A stretch of 64,000 nt of DNA, from positions 1 to 64,000 of the forward strand of contig NZ_JAIMIA010000018.1 in assembly GCF_019966495.1 (NCBI RefSeq), read 5' to 3'. The DNA is from Tateyamaria pelophila. Lineage in GTDB: Bacteria; Pseudomonadota; Alphaproteobacteria; Rhodobacterales; Rhodobacteraceae. A program made the position numbers and the translations under genes. The notes beneath the pieces are model-generated. The model was not told the origin of the DNA and did no database searches. It worked only from the letters and a program-made list of their open reading frames with translations. This document shows, in pieces, positions 47,779 through 56,336 of the stretch (the first letter of the stretch is position 1; every line of letters begins with the position of its first letter).

Positions 47779-48579
47779 ATGACTGAAAATTTCACGCGTG
47801 TATTCGGGGCGACAAAGCCTGTTATCGGAATGGTTCACATTGGCGCCTTACCGGGGTCACCGTTGCATGACCCGTCGCTTGATCTGCTGGCGGCGGCCCG
47901 CGCTGATCTGCTCGCCTTGCAGGCGGCAGGGTTCGATGCGGTGATGTTCGGCAATGAAAATGATCGGCCATATGAATTCGATGTTGATACGGCATCGGTG
48001 GCCACCATGGCCGCACTGATCGGTGCGCTGAAATCTGAAATCACCGTCCCGTTCGGCGTCAACGTGCTCTGGGATCCGATGTCGAGCGTCGCATTGGGTG
48101 CCGCAACCGGGGCCGCCTTTGTACGCGAAATCTTCACCGGAACATATGCTTCGGACATGGGGCCGTGGACACCGGATGCAGGCAAGGCCATGCGTTATCG
48201 CAACCGGTTGGGTCGTTCGGATATGGCGATGTTGTACAATGTGTCAGCAGAGTTCGCCCATTCGCTGGATCAACGCCCGTTGGCCGATCGTGCGCGTAGC
48301 GCGGTCTTTTCCTCCATCCCCGATGCGGTTTTGGTGTCCGGTCAGATCACCGGAGAGGCAGCGGCCTTGCCTGATCTCGAAGCCGTCAAGGCGGTGTTGC
48401 CTGATATGGCGGTTATGGCCAACACGGGTGTCAAACACGATACGGTCGCGGATGTTCTGGCGATCGCAGATGGCTGTATCGTTGGGTCGTCCCTGAAGGT
48501 GGATGGAGATACATGGAACCCGATTGACCCGGAGCGCGCGCATGATTTCATGAAACGTGTGAGGCACGCGCGGGGATGA
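47779..48579 (+). CDS. BtpA/SgcQ family protein
   Basis: 266 residues from ATG 47779; a TTG at 47767 is possible but less likely. TIM-barrel-like protein with VIGMVHIGALPGSP, DAVMFGNENDRPY, PFGVNVLWDP and VMANTGVKHDTV, all typical of BtpA/SgcQ. BtpA was named for photosystem I biogenesis in cyanobacteria; in E. coli SgcQ is part of an uncharacterised sugar operon with SgcX. Here it overlaps an M42 gene by four bases, the same partnership, so a carbohydrate role is likely. Activity unknown. Confidence 0.85.
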   Translation: MTENFTRVFGATKPVIGMVHIGALPGSPLHDPSLDLLAAARADLLALQAAGFDAVMFGNENDRPYEFDVDTASVATMAALIGALKSEITVPFGVNVLWDPMSSVALGAATGAAFVREIFTGTYASDMGPWTPDAGKAMRYRNRLGRSDMAMLYNVSAEFAHSLDQRPLADRARSAVFSSIPDAVLVSGQITGEAAALPDLEAVKAVLPDMAVMANTGVKHDTVADVLAIADGCIVGSSLKVDGDTWNPIDPERAHDFMKRVRHARG

Positions 48580-49670
48580 AGGACCGTCTCCGTCAAAATA
48601 CGATGGGCCTGATGCAGGTGCCCGGCCTGTCCGGGCATGAGGATCGCGTGCGGCGTGACATTCGCATGCGTCTGGATGAAATGGGTGTTCAGAGCAAAAC
48701 AGACCGGCTTGGTAACCTGGTCGCGCATTTTCCGGGTGAAGGCCCGTCGGTGATGCTGTTTGCCCACATGGATCAGCTTGGGTTTATCGTGCGCAAGATC
48801 GAAGCCGATGGTCTGATCCGGTTGGAACGGCTGGGCGGCGTGCCAGAACGGGCGCTGGCGGCACAGGAGGTGCTGATTTGCGTCGGTGAAGGACGGGACG
48901 TGCGCGGCGTCATCGCCAACAAAAGCCACCACGCAACCACCCCGGACGAAAAGTACCGGGTCGTGCCTTACCCCGAGCTTTACGTGGATGTTGGCATGAC
49001 GTCAGCAGAGGCCGTACACGCCGCAGGCATCCGCATCGGAACTCCCGTAGTCTATGCGCCCCAAGCGGTCGCGCTGGGCCAGAATCGTATCCTGGGCACC
49101 AGCGTGGATGACCGCGCCGCCTGTGCCGTTTTGTTGGAACTGGCGCGCGTTTTGAAAGGCCGAGCCGCCGGGCCGCCGGTACATCTGGCCTTTACGGTGC
49201 TGGAGGAGTTCAACCTGCGCGGTGCACAACCGCTGGCGCAGGCGCTGCAACCAGACATCGCAATCCAGCTTGATCTGATGTTGGCCACGGACACGCCGGA
49301 TATGGCGGCACGGGGCGATATGGTGTTGGGCGGTGGGCCGGGTATGAGCCTCTATTCCTTTCACGGGCGTGGCACGCTTAATGGCGTGATCCCGCATCCG
49401 GCGATGGTGGACCTGTTTGAACGGACCGCAGAGGCGCAAGGCATTCCGCTGCAACGTAGTGCGCAGGTCGGCGTGCTCACGGACTTGTCCTACGTCCAGC
49501 TTGTGGGGCAGGGCGTGGCGTCCATCGATATGGGCTTTCCCATGCGCTATTCTCATTCGGCGCGTGAGCTCTGCGATTTGAATGATCTTGCCGCACTGAC
49601 CCGTTTGCTTGACGCAGCGCTTGCGCAGATCGGGCCTGATTTTTCCCTAGAGAGGGACGACTACACCTGA
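48576..49670 (+). CDS. M42 family metallohydrolase (SgcX-like)
   Basis: 364 residues, ATGA overlap with the BtpA gene. Binuclear metal ligands: AHMDQLGF (His64, Asp66), SVDDRAAC, LEEFNLRGA, QLDLMLATD and the terminal PMRYSHS. The family comprises glutamyl aminopeptidases and proteins annotated as endoglucanases. In the sgc operon of E. coli the homologous gene is sgcX. The substrate may be a glycoconjugate or aminoacyl sugar, but this is speculation. The stop overlaps the next start (TGATG). Confidence 0.87.
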   Translation: MKDRLRQNTMGLMQVPGLSGHEDRVRRDIRMRLDEMGVQSKTDRLGNLVAHFPGEGPSVMLFAHMDQLGFIVRKIEADGLIRLERLGGVPERALAAQEVLICVGEGRDVRGVIANKSHHATTPDEKYRVVPYPELYVDVGMTSAEAVHAAGIRIGTPVVYAPQAVALGQNRILGTSVDDRAACAVLLELARVLKGRAAGPPVHLAFTVLEEFNLRGAQPLAQALQPDIAIQLDLMLATDTPDMAARGDMVLGGGPGMSLYSFHGRGTLNGVIPHPAMVDLFERTAEAQGIPLQRSAQVGVLTDLSYVQLVGQGVASIDMGFPMRYSHSARELCDLNDLAALTRLLDAALAQIGPDFSLERDDYT

Positions 49671-51157
49671 TGGCATATACCTTGGGCATCGACATCGGCA
49701 CCTATGAGACCAAAGGCGTGCTGGTCGACGAAAGCGGTACCATCCACGCGCAAGCGGCGCGCGGCCACAAGATGCTGGTGCCGCACCCCGGCTGGGCCGA
49801 ACATCGCCCCGAAGAAGACTGGTGGGGCGATTTCGTTTTTATCTGTCAAACTTTGCTGGGCGAAAGCCGTGTTGATCCGGCAGACATCAAGGCCGTGGCT
49901 TGCAGCGCTATTGGCCCCTGCATGTTGCCGGTGGACGCGCACGGTGCGCCCTTGATGAATGCTGTACTCTACGGTGTGGATGGGCGGGCCGAAGCCGAGG
50001 TCCGCGAACTGACCGACCGCATTGGCGAAGACACTATCATTACGCGCGGTGGTAACGCGTTGACCTCGCAATCCGTTGGGCCAAAAATCCTGTGGCTGAA
50101 ACGCAACCGGCCCGAGATCTTTGCGAACACCGCCTATATCCTGACCTCGACCAGCTTTCTTGTGCAACGGCTGACCGGGCAGGCGGTGATCGATCATTAC
50201 ACGGCGGCCAACTTTTCGCCGCTTTATGATGTGGCCACGCAGTCATGGACGGATGATCTGGCAGACGGCATTCTGCCTTTGGACAAGCTGCCGCGCCTGT
50301 TGTGGTCGAACGAAATTGCGGGCCAGATCACGCCCAAAGCCGCCGAGGCGACGGGTCTTGCCGTCGGCACACCCGTTACCGCCGGGACGATTGACGCAGC
50401 GGCGGAGGCCCTGTCCGTGGGGGCAGACCAGCCCGGCGATATGATGATGATGTATGGCTCGACCATCTTTATTATCCTGCGTGCGCAGTCGCAGGTGTCT
50501 GACCCGCGTATCTGGTATGCGCCGTGGTTGTTCGAGGGCGAACACGCGTCAATGGCGGGGCTTGCCACATCCGGCACGCTGACCCACTGGTTCCGGGATC
50601 AACTGGCGCGGGATCTGGACCCTGCAGATGCATTTCCTGTCCTGGCCAAAGAGGCAGCCGCGTCACCGCCCGGCGCAAACGGACTGCTGATGCTGCCTTA
50701 TTTCTCCGGAGAGCGAACCCCGATCCATGACACGCTTGCCAAGGGCGCACTTTTTGGCCTGAACCTGACGCATACGCGGGGCGACATGTACCGCGCGCTG
50801 ATCGAAGGCATCGCGTATGGCACACGGCATGTCACCGACACCTTTGCCGAACTTGGCCAATCGCCAACGCGTCTATTGGCGGTCGGTGGCGGCACCAAAA
50901 ACGAACTGTGGGTACAGGCGACGTCCGACATCACCGGCATTGATCAGATCGTCTGCGAAAAGACGACGGGTGCCAGCTATGGCGATGCATTCCTTGCAGC
51001 CTTGGCTGTGGGTTTGGTTGCACGCGGCGACATTGCAAAGTGGAATCCGGCAGAGCGGACAGTTACCGCGCAGGCAGCGCCCATCTATGACACATCCTAT
51101 GATCTTTTTCGCAGACTCTATGAGCAAACCAAGGATATCGCGGCGGAGATCATGTGA
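49670..51157 (+). CDS. FGGY family carbohydrate kinase (xylulokinase-like)
   Basis: 495 residues. The first ATPase domain has LGIDIGTYETKGVLVDESG and the second has AGTIDAAAEALSVGA with the catalytic Asp, MMMYGSTIF and the late AVGGGTKNELWVQATSDITG. Nearest in feel to xylulose/L-xylulose kinases. It ends the BtpA-M42-FGGY operon, which therefore handles a sugar that is phosphorylated late. Confidence 0.92.
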   Translation: MAYTLGIDIGTYETKGVLVDESGTIHAQAARGHKMLVPHPGWAEHRPEEDWWGDFVFICQTLLGESRVDPADIKAVACSAIGPCMLPVDAHGAPLMNAVLYGVDGRAEAEVRELTDRIGEDTIITRGGNALTSQSVGPKILWLKRNRPEIFANTAYILTSTSFLVQRLTGQAVIDHYTAANFSPLYDVATQSWTDDLADGILPLDKLPRLLWSNEIAGQITPKAAEATGLAVGTPVTAGTIDAAAEALSVGADQPGDMMMMYGSTIFIILRAQSQVSDPRIWYAPWLFEGEHASMAGLATSGTLTHWFRDQLARDLDPADAFPVLAKEAAASPPGANGLLMLPYFSGERTPIHDTLAKGALFGLNLTHTRGDMYRALIEGIAYGTRHVTDTFAELGQSPTRLLAVGGGTKNELWVQATSDITGIDQIVCEKTTGASYGDAFLAALAVGLVARGDIAKWNPAERTVTAQAAPIYDTSYDLFRRLYEQTKDIAAEIM

Positions 51158-51294
51158 GTTCGGATTTCCGTGATGTCCCCGCTTTCTTGGCCGTCGCTCC
51201 ATTCTTGTAACAAAGGCGTATTGCAAAGCAGATAGTCACTAAAATGCACGCTGTTTGAGTGCTGCGTACGAAGCGGCCAAAGCAAAACGAGGAC

Positions 51295-51467
51295 TCATGC
51301 AATCCCGTCAATCACCACCAGATTGGTTGATGCAGTGGTATGGCAAATGATGGCCAGCTCCTTGTCGTCCGGATCGTTGTGCCAAGCCTTGGCATGAACC
51401 CGTCGAGATAGACCTGGTGTGCATCGGGGTCACGTATGTCGCGTTATCCGATGACATAGGCTGGCAT
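51295..51467 (-). pseudogene. DUF1330 family pseudogene (internal deletion and stop)
   Basis: From ATG 51467 (AGGAG ribosome site about six bases upstream) the minus strand reads MPAYVIG, then a TAA at 51444-51446, then RDIRDPDAHQVYLDGFMP. The frame then shifts and the rest matches the family end: AKAWHNDPDDKEL ... STNLVVIDGIA, stop at 51295-51297. Intact DUF1330 proteins have about 95 residues; around 40 internal residues are missing. The remaining 51158-51294 and 51468-51560 show no gene. Confidence 0.75.
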
Positions 51468-51560
51468 GATAAACTCCTGTTTCAGCGGTGCTGTGCGCGT
51501 TGCACCGGTGAGAATGCGTCATCAATGTGGCCTGCATTGGCCAAGCCCGGGACTGTGCCT

Positions 51561-52478
51561 CTACTTCACGGCGCCTGCGGCCATGCCCTTGATGATGTAT
51601 TTCTCAAGGAAAATCGCAACGATGATCAGAGGCAGGATCGCGGCCGAAGAGAGAGCCGCCATGGACCACCAATTGATCCCCTGCGATCCGGTTTGTGACG
51701 CCACCATGACAGGCAGCGTGGTGGCATTGGTGGCAGTCAACAGGGCGGCAAAGAAATATTCGTTCCAGCACAGCACAAGCGACAGGATGAAGGCCGCGAC
51801 CATGCCGGGCAGGGCGATGGGCAGGACAATCTGAAAGAACGACCCCCAGATGCCGAGGCCGTCCACAAGAGCCGCTTCCTCCAGTTCGACCGGGATGCCC
51901 TGAAACTGATCCCGCATGATCCATATGACGATCGGCAGCACCATCAGCGTATAGAGCAGGATCAGGCCGACACGGCTGTCGAGCAGACCGAGGGATTTGT
52001 AAAGAACGAGAAAGGGAAGGGCGAGCACGACGGGGGGCAGGATCATCTGGCTCAGAAAGAAGAACGAGATATCCGAGTTGCGCATGAACCCGAATTTATA
52101 GCTGAACCGTGACAAGCCATATGCGGCGAGCGACCCCAGAACAACGGCAAGGATGGATGCTGAGATCGCGATGATCGTGCTGTTCCAGAACCGTTTCAGG
52201 AACTCTTCGCGCACCGTTGAAATTTCGCCGATCAAACGGGGAGATATCCCGATGGACTCCCAACCTTTCCAGCGCGGCGTGAAGTCGACCCAGGGGATCA
52301 GATTGCCCTTCATCACATCCGGCGCAAGCTTGAAAGAGGTCGTGATCGTCCAGAAGATCGGGAACAGGCAGACCACGGTCCATATCAATAACGCGCTATA
52401 GATCGCGATGCGACTGGCCCACCATTTGGTCTTGGCGCGACGGTCTGCGTCGTGGTCCTTGAAGATTGCATTGTTCAT
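51561..52478 (-). CDS. Sugar ABC transporter permease (MalG-like), second system
   Basis: 305 residues, six predicted helices. The EAA loop is PVELEEAALVDGLGIWGSFFQIVLP and the C-terminus KGMAAGAVK is class-typical. Start at ATG 52478, which overlaps the stop of the upstream permease gene (ATGA). Last gene of the second transporter operon; a DUF1330 pseudogene lies downstream. Confidence 0.91.
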   Translation of the reverse strand: MNNAIFKDHDADRRAKTKWWASRIAIYSALLIWTVVCLFPIFWTITTSFKLAPDVMKGNLIPWVDFTPRWKGWESIGISPRLIGEISTVREEFLKRFWNSTIIAISASILAVVLGSLAAYGLSRFSYKFGFMRNSDISFFFLSQMILPPVVLALPFLVLYKSLGLLDSRVGLILLYTLMVLPIVIWIMRDQFQGIPVELEEAALVDGLGIWGSFFQIVLPIALPGMVAAFILSLVLCWNEYFFAALLTATNATTLPVMVASQTGSQGINWWSMAALSSAAILPLIIVAIFLEKYIIKGMAAGAVK

Positions 52479-53578
52479 GCGGGTCGCTCCATCCACCGGC
52501 TGACCAATTTGAGCAGCAGCGTCACAAAGATGACGATCAGCACCAGATAGACCATCGCCAGAAGCGTACCGTATCCGACATTCGACCGATCGCGGTATTC
52601 GCGGAAGATAAAGCTGGTCACACTGTCCGTCGCCCCCCCCGGCCCACCCGAGGTGACGTTGATGATCACATCTGCCAGCTTCAGTTTAAAGATGATGCGG
52701 ATCACGATGGCCGTTACGGACACTGGCAGCATGAGGGGAAAGATGACTTCCTTGAAGCTCTGCCAGCCGGTTGCGCCATCGACTTTAGAGGCTTCGATCA
52801 CCTCGCGTGGAAGCGCCTGAAGCCCGGCCAGGAGCATGATCATCATGAACGGAATGAAGGTCCAGGCATCCATGGCCATGATCATGAACCGCGCGATCTC
52901 AGGACTGCCGAAAAAGCTGGGTTCGCCCCCGAACTCGCGAATGACGCGGCTGACGGGGCCAAAGCGCACCTCGAGCATCGACTTACCAATCATCCACGAC
53001 ACTGCGACGGGGCTGAGCATGAGCGGCAGCAAGAACACGACCCGAAAGAACTTCCGCGCCCGGATCTGAGCGTTGAGTAACAGGGCAAGTCCGAAGGCGA
53101 TCACGTATTCCACACTGACGGCCAGAACGTAATACACCATGTTTTTCAGGGCGTTCCAGTAGAATTGGTCATTCCACATTTCACGCATGTTGTCCCAGCC
53201 ATTGGGCTGCGGTCCGTTGGGCGAAGCGAGGTTCCAATCGGTGAAGGAGATATAGAGCGCAAACAGCAGGGGAAAGACCACGAGACTGATGACAAAGAGT
53301 GCCGCGGGCAAGACAAAGAGCGTGCGCTTGCCCTTTTCCCCGTTGACGATCACCTGTGCCGCACAAAGGGCTGTGGCCCAAAGCACGTAGGCGTAAAGGA
53401 TCGGTCGCCAATTGTCGAAGCCGTTGCCGATGTGACCGGTCTCGTAGGCTAATTGCCAAAGCGCCATACCCGCGCAAAGCCCAGCCGTGCCCCAAACCAT
53501 CAATTTTCCCAACCGCTTGCGGTTGTTTGAGATGTCGTCGGCGGTGACGGTGTGTAGAAGATCGCCATCCGTACTCAT
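52475..53578 (-). CDS. Sugar ABC transporter permease (MalF-like), second system
   Basis: 367 residues, larger than the first system's counterpart because of an N-terminal extension with two extra hydrophobic segments (about 28-48 and 60-80) before the usual six. The EAA loop is PREVIEASKVDGATGWQSFKEVIFP. Start at ATG 53578 with AAAGG upstream. It pairs with the following permease. Confidence 0.9.
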   Translation of the reverse strand: MSTDGDLLHTVTADDISNNRKRLGKLMVWGTAGLCAGMALWQLAYETGHIGNGFDNWRPILYAYVLWATALCAAQVIVNGEKGKRTLFVLPAALFVISLVVFPLLFALYISFTDWNLASPNGPQPNGWDNMREMWNDQFYWNALKNMVYYVLAVSVEYVIAFGLALLLNAQIRARKFFRVVFLLPLMLSPVAVSWMIGKSMLEVRFGPVSRVIREFGGEPSFFGSPEIARFMIMAMDAWTFIPFMMIMLLAGLQALPREVIEASKVDGATGWQSFKEVIFPLMLPVSVTAIVIRIIFKLKLADVIINVTSGGPGGATDSVTSFIFREYRDRSNVGYGTLLAMVYLVLIVIFVTLLLKLVSRWMERPA

Positions 53579-53624
53579 CGATGAAGCCTTTTGATGATTA
53601 TCTTTGTTCTCACGCAAGGTGCTT

Positions 53625-54428
53625 TCATGATGCGTGCGGGGTGATCGAGTTCACAACACCCTCCAATTTGACTTTGTTCAGCAAGTTCGGGCCCTCCAGG
53701 AAAATCCAGAACTCCGTACGCTCGATACTCGGGGTGCCCACAAAACTGTCGATGTTTGGCAATGCGTGGCTGGTGAAGAAATCTGTTCCCGGCACGGAAA
53801 ACAGCCCAAGGGCGAAGCCATCAAGCGAGACCATGCCGAAACCACGGGTTTGAAACAGCGGGTCAAACTCGGCCAGAGCATCAGTACGACCAGCCATAAA
53901 TGCCAGGATATCGTTGGAGGCAAATTGAGTTGCGCCGTTTTCATCCAGCAACGTGTTGGGCACATCATTCAAAACGAGGGTCTGCATGCCAAAAGGGGCA
54001 TTCGGTACACCGAGAAGTTGGCAATGTTCAAAGTCGGCGCAGAACCCGGCTGACCGGATTACCGTGCCCACTTTGGAGGTTGCCGCATGCTTCAGAACAC
54101 GTGGGATATCCAGGTGGGCGACATTGGCCCCGATGCGTAACTCGACGCCTGTGAGCGCGGTTTGATAGGCCCCGATGCTGGCGCCGGTGATGGTGGGCGT
54201 TTGCGCAAGATCATAAGCGATATCGCCTTCGACCGTGAGTTGCCCTTGCGCGGCGGATGGTCCGACGAACTCGGTCATCAACGCACCCAATGTACCTCCG
54301 GAGGTGCCGACGATCTGATTGGGATCGAAGCCGACCGTGGCTTGAAACATAAAGCTGGACGTTTGCGCGTATGCAGATGCCGCCGTGACCATGGCAAGGA
54401 AACAGGAAACTAGACCCTTGAAAATCAA
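53625..54428 (-). CDS. Exported protein of unknown function inside the ABC operon
   Basis: 267 residues if started at TTG 54428. This start gives a clean signal peptide (IFKGLVSCFLAMVTAASAYA) and has CAGGGG seven bases upstream. Longer in-frame starts run through the hairpin and into the binding-protein gene. The mature part is beta-rich with no recognised family; it has one close cysteine pair (FCADFEHCQ) and late segments SLDGFALGLFSVPG and EFWIFLEGPN. It sits between the binding-protein and permease genes, so it may be a periplasmic accessory to uptake. No anchor is visible. Confidence 0.6.
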   Translation of the reverse strand: MIFKGLVSCFLAMVTAASAYAQTSSFMFQATVGFDPNQIVGTSGGTLGALMTEFVGPSAAQGQLTVEGDIAYDLAQTPTITGASIGAYQTALTGVELRIGANVAHLDIPRVLKHAATSKVGTVIRSAGFCADFEHCQLLGVPNAPFGMQTLVLNDVPNTLLDENGATQFASNDILAFMAGRTDALAEFDPLFQTRGFGMVSLDGFALGLFSVPGTDFFTSHALPNIDSFVGTPSIERTEFWIFLEGPNLLNKVKLEGVVNSITPHAS

Positions 54429-54448
54429 TACGAAACCCCTGTTGGCAA

Positions 54449-54477
54449 GCCCGCCCAAGATATGACCTTGGGCGGGC
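54449..54477 (-). promoter_or_regulatory. Stem-loop downstream of the second sugar-binding-protein gene
   Basis: GCCCGCCCAAG (54449-54459) pairs perfectly with CTTGGGCGGGC (54467-54477) around a seven-base loop, 13 bases after the binding-protein stop. No T-run. Same position as the hairpins at 26555 and 34444. Confidence 0.7.
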
Positions 54478-54490
54478 ATTCCGTTATCCG

Positions 54491-56119
54491 TTACAGTCCA
54501 AGCGATTCCTTGTAGATCGCGATCTGGTTCTCTCGACCAATCTGGTCGGTGATCTTTTCCCAGGCTGCGGCAATGGCGTCCGCCGTTTCCTGCGCTGATC
54601 CATACTGACCGGCATAGCCCTTGGCCAACTCGTCTTCTGCGACCGAGTAGTACTGGAAGATACCGGGAATACGCGGTTCGATTGCCGCATTCGGGTGGTT
54701 GTAGCTGTCTGCGTTGGACCCGAGGTAATCTTCGATAAAGGCACGATCGTACCCTGCTGCTTCCCACTCGTCGTACTGGAAGTGGGAATTGCGGTAAGGC
54801 TGGAAGCCCGATGGGTAGGCGGATGCCCAAAGCGACAGATCCTTGCCACCCAGATGGGCCGCTGCCGACCAAGCCGCTTTTTTCTTCTTCTCGTCGCCTT
54901 CGACGGTGGCCATGACGTACACACCCCAGCCGATATAGGCCATGTTCGGGGCTTCATTCATGGTGTCTTCCCATGCGCCGGCCTGCGCATTGTACACTCG
55001 ATCCGAGGCCGGGTTGATGCCAAAGCCGACCACGTCGCCGACAACGGAAGTGTCCGAAGTCCGCGCGCTTGACCCGACATCCCCCCACCACATCAGCATG
55101 GATCCGGTGCCCGCAAGGAACTGCTGGAACGCGGTCGTGCCCGGGTCGGCGTTGATCTGGTCGGTGGGGTATGCGCCTGCCTCGATCAGGTCCATCACAT
55201 CCTGAATGGCCTGGACCCATGCCGGGTTGTTGACCATCGGTGTCATGGTCTCCGGATCGAAGAGCCACGCGGGGCTGTTGGGGTGCTTGGCATAGGCGGC
55301 GGCGCGGTTCTCGAGGAAATAAAACCCAAACCCACCCCATCCTTTGAGCGGATCGAGATAGCCGTGGGCCGGCAAGCCGGTCAGCGGGTCTTCCTTGCCG
55401 ACCAGATCCTTGGTCATCTGGTTGATTTCCTGCCATGTGCTCGGGACGTCTGGGCCGGCAATGCCTTCGGGGCCGAAGTAGTCCTTTCGATACGCAAATG
55501 TATGGCAGTCGCCATCAATTGAAACGCGGTACGTCTTGCCGCCCCATGTGCCGACCGGGGCCTTGAGGTAATCAACATAGTCGTCCATGTCGATCTGCTC
55601 TTTGACCCAGTCGGGCATCTCGGAGGCCAGACCCTTGCCCAGCACGTCCCCCTCGAAGGGCGCGCCCATTTCGATGATGTCGAAATCTACGGTGCCTGTG
55701 GCAATCGATTGTTGAAGGCGGGCATTATAGTCGGCCTGTGCAAGGTCGATCCAGTTGATTTTCGCGCCTGTGTAGGTTTCCCAAGGCTTTAGGAAGCCGC
55801 GGAACAGGAAGTTGTGCAAGTTTTGGTTGTTGAGACCCATAAACGTGAGTTCAACCCCTTCAAACTCACCCTCGGCCACATTCTCCTTGGTCGCGCCAAG
55901 GGTCATTTCACCGACTTTCTGCCAGTCACTATCGGTCGGAGAGCCTGCGCCCACACCCGGTATTTTCAATATCTCGGCACGTACGTTTCCGTGGGCCGCA
56001 GCCTGTGCCGCGCCTTTGGGCAACATGGCGGCTGCACTCAGGGCCGCTGTGCCTTTCAACATCTGTCGGCGGTTCATTTTCTGAGCCGCCTTGATGTAAT
56101 CATAAAGGTCCGTTTTCAT
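54491..56119 (-). CDS. ABC transporter substrate-binding protein, large, Tat-exported
   Basis: 542 residues, longer than ordinary family-1 binding proteins (about 400-440). The signal is twin-arginine (MNRRQMLKGTAALSAAAML). Mature segments such as VELTFMGLNNQN, FDIIEMGAPFEGDVL, TYRVSIDGDCHTFAYRKDYF and GTGSMLMWWGDVGSS fit the large sugar-binding class near pectin-oligomer or multi-sugar binders. GGAGG lies six bases before ATG 56119. It is first in the minus-strand operon (SBP, unknown exported protein, two permeases). The ATPase is in the divergent operon. Confidence 0.88.
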   Translation of the reverse strand: MKTDLYDYIKAAQKMNRRQMLKGTAALSAAAMLPKGAAQAAAHGNVRAEILKIPGVGAGSPTDSDWQKVGEMTLGATKENVAEGEFEGVELTFMGLNNQNLHNFLFRGFLKPWETYTGAKINWIDLAQADYNARLQQSIATGTVDFDIIEMGAPFEGDVLGKGLASEMPDWVKEQIDMDDYVDYLKAPVGTWGGKTYRVSIDGDCHTFAYRKDYFGPEGIAGPDVPSTWQEINQMTKDLVGKEDPLTGLPAHGYLDPLKGWGGFGFYFLENRAAAYAKHPNSPAWLFDPETMTPMVNNPAWVQAIQDVMDLIEAGAYPTDQINADPGTTAFQQFLAGTGSMLMWWGDVGSSARTSDTSVVGDVVGFGINPASDRVYNAQAGAWEDTMNEAPNMAYIGWGVYVMATVEGDEKKKKAAWSAAAHLGGKDLSLWASAYPSGFQPYRNSHFQYDEWEAAGYDRAFIEDYLGSNADSYNHPNAAIEPRIPGIFQYYSVAEDELAKGYAGQYGSAQETADAIAAAWEKITDQIGRENQIAIYKESLGL

Positions 56120-56261
56120 ATCTATCCTCCCTGGATCGGTGACAAGTTTCGGCGTGGGCCAGACGTCTGAATGGCTTGTTTTTAGCTTGGTTTTGGCAGC
56201 CTTGCGTCCTTCGTCCCCTCCGCGAAATTTCACTATGATCGAGAATGACCTTAAGTCAACA

Positions 56262-56314
56262 AAAGCTGACGCAGCACGTGGACAACGAAATTTCCTTTCT
56301 CTAACGTCAGCTTT
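56262..56314. promoter_or_regulatory. Long-arm inverted repeat in the divergent promoter region
   Basis: AAAGCTGACG (56262-56271) and CGTCAGCTTT (56305-56314) form perfect 10-base inverted arms separated by 33 bases, midway between the divergent starts at 56119 and 56337. The centre-to-centre distance of 43 bases is four helical turns. It is likely a pair of half-sites for a regulator controlling both halves of the transporter; no regulator gene is adjacent. Confidence 0.6.
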
Positions 56315-56336
56315 CTAAAGTGGGGGAAGGCTTTAC

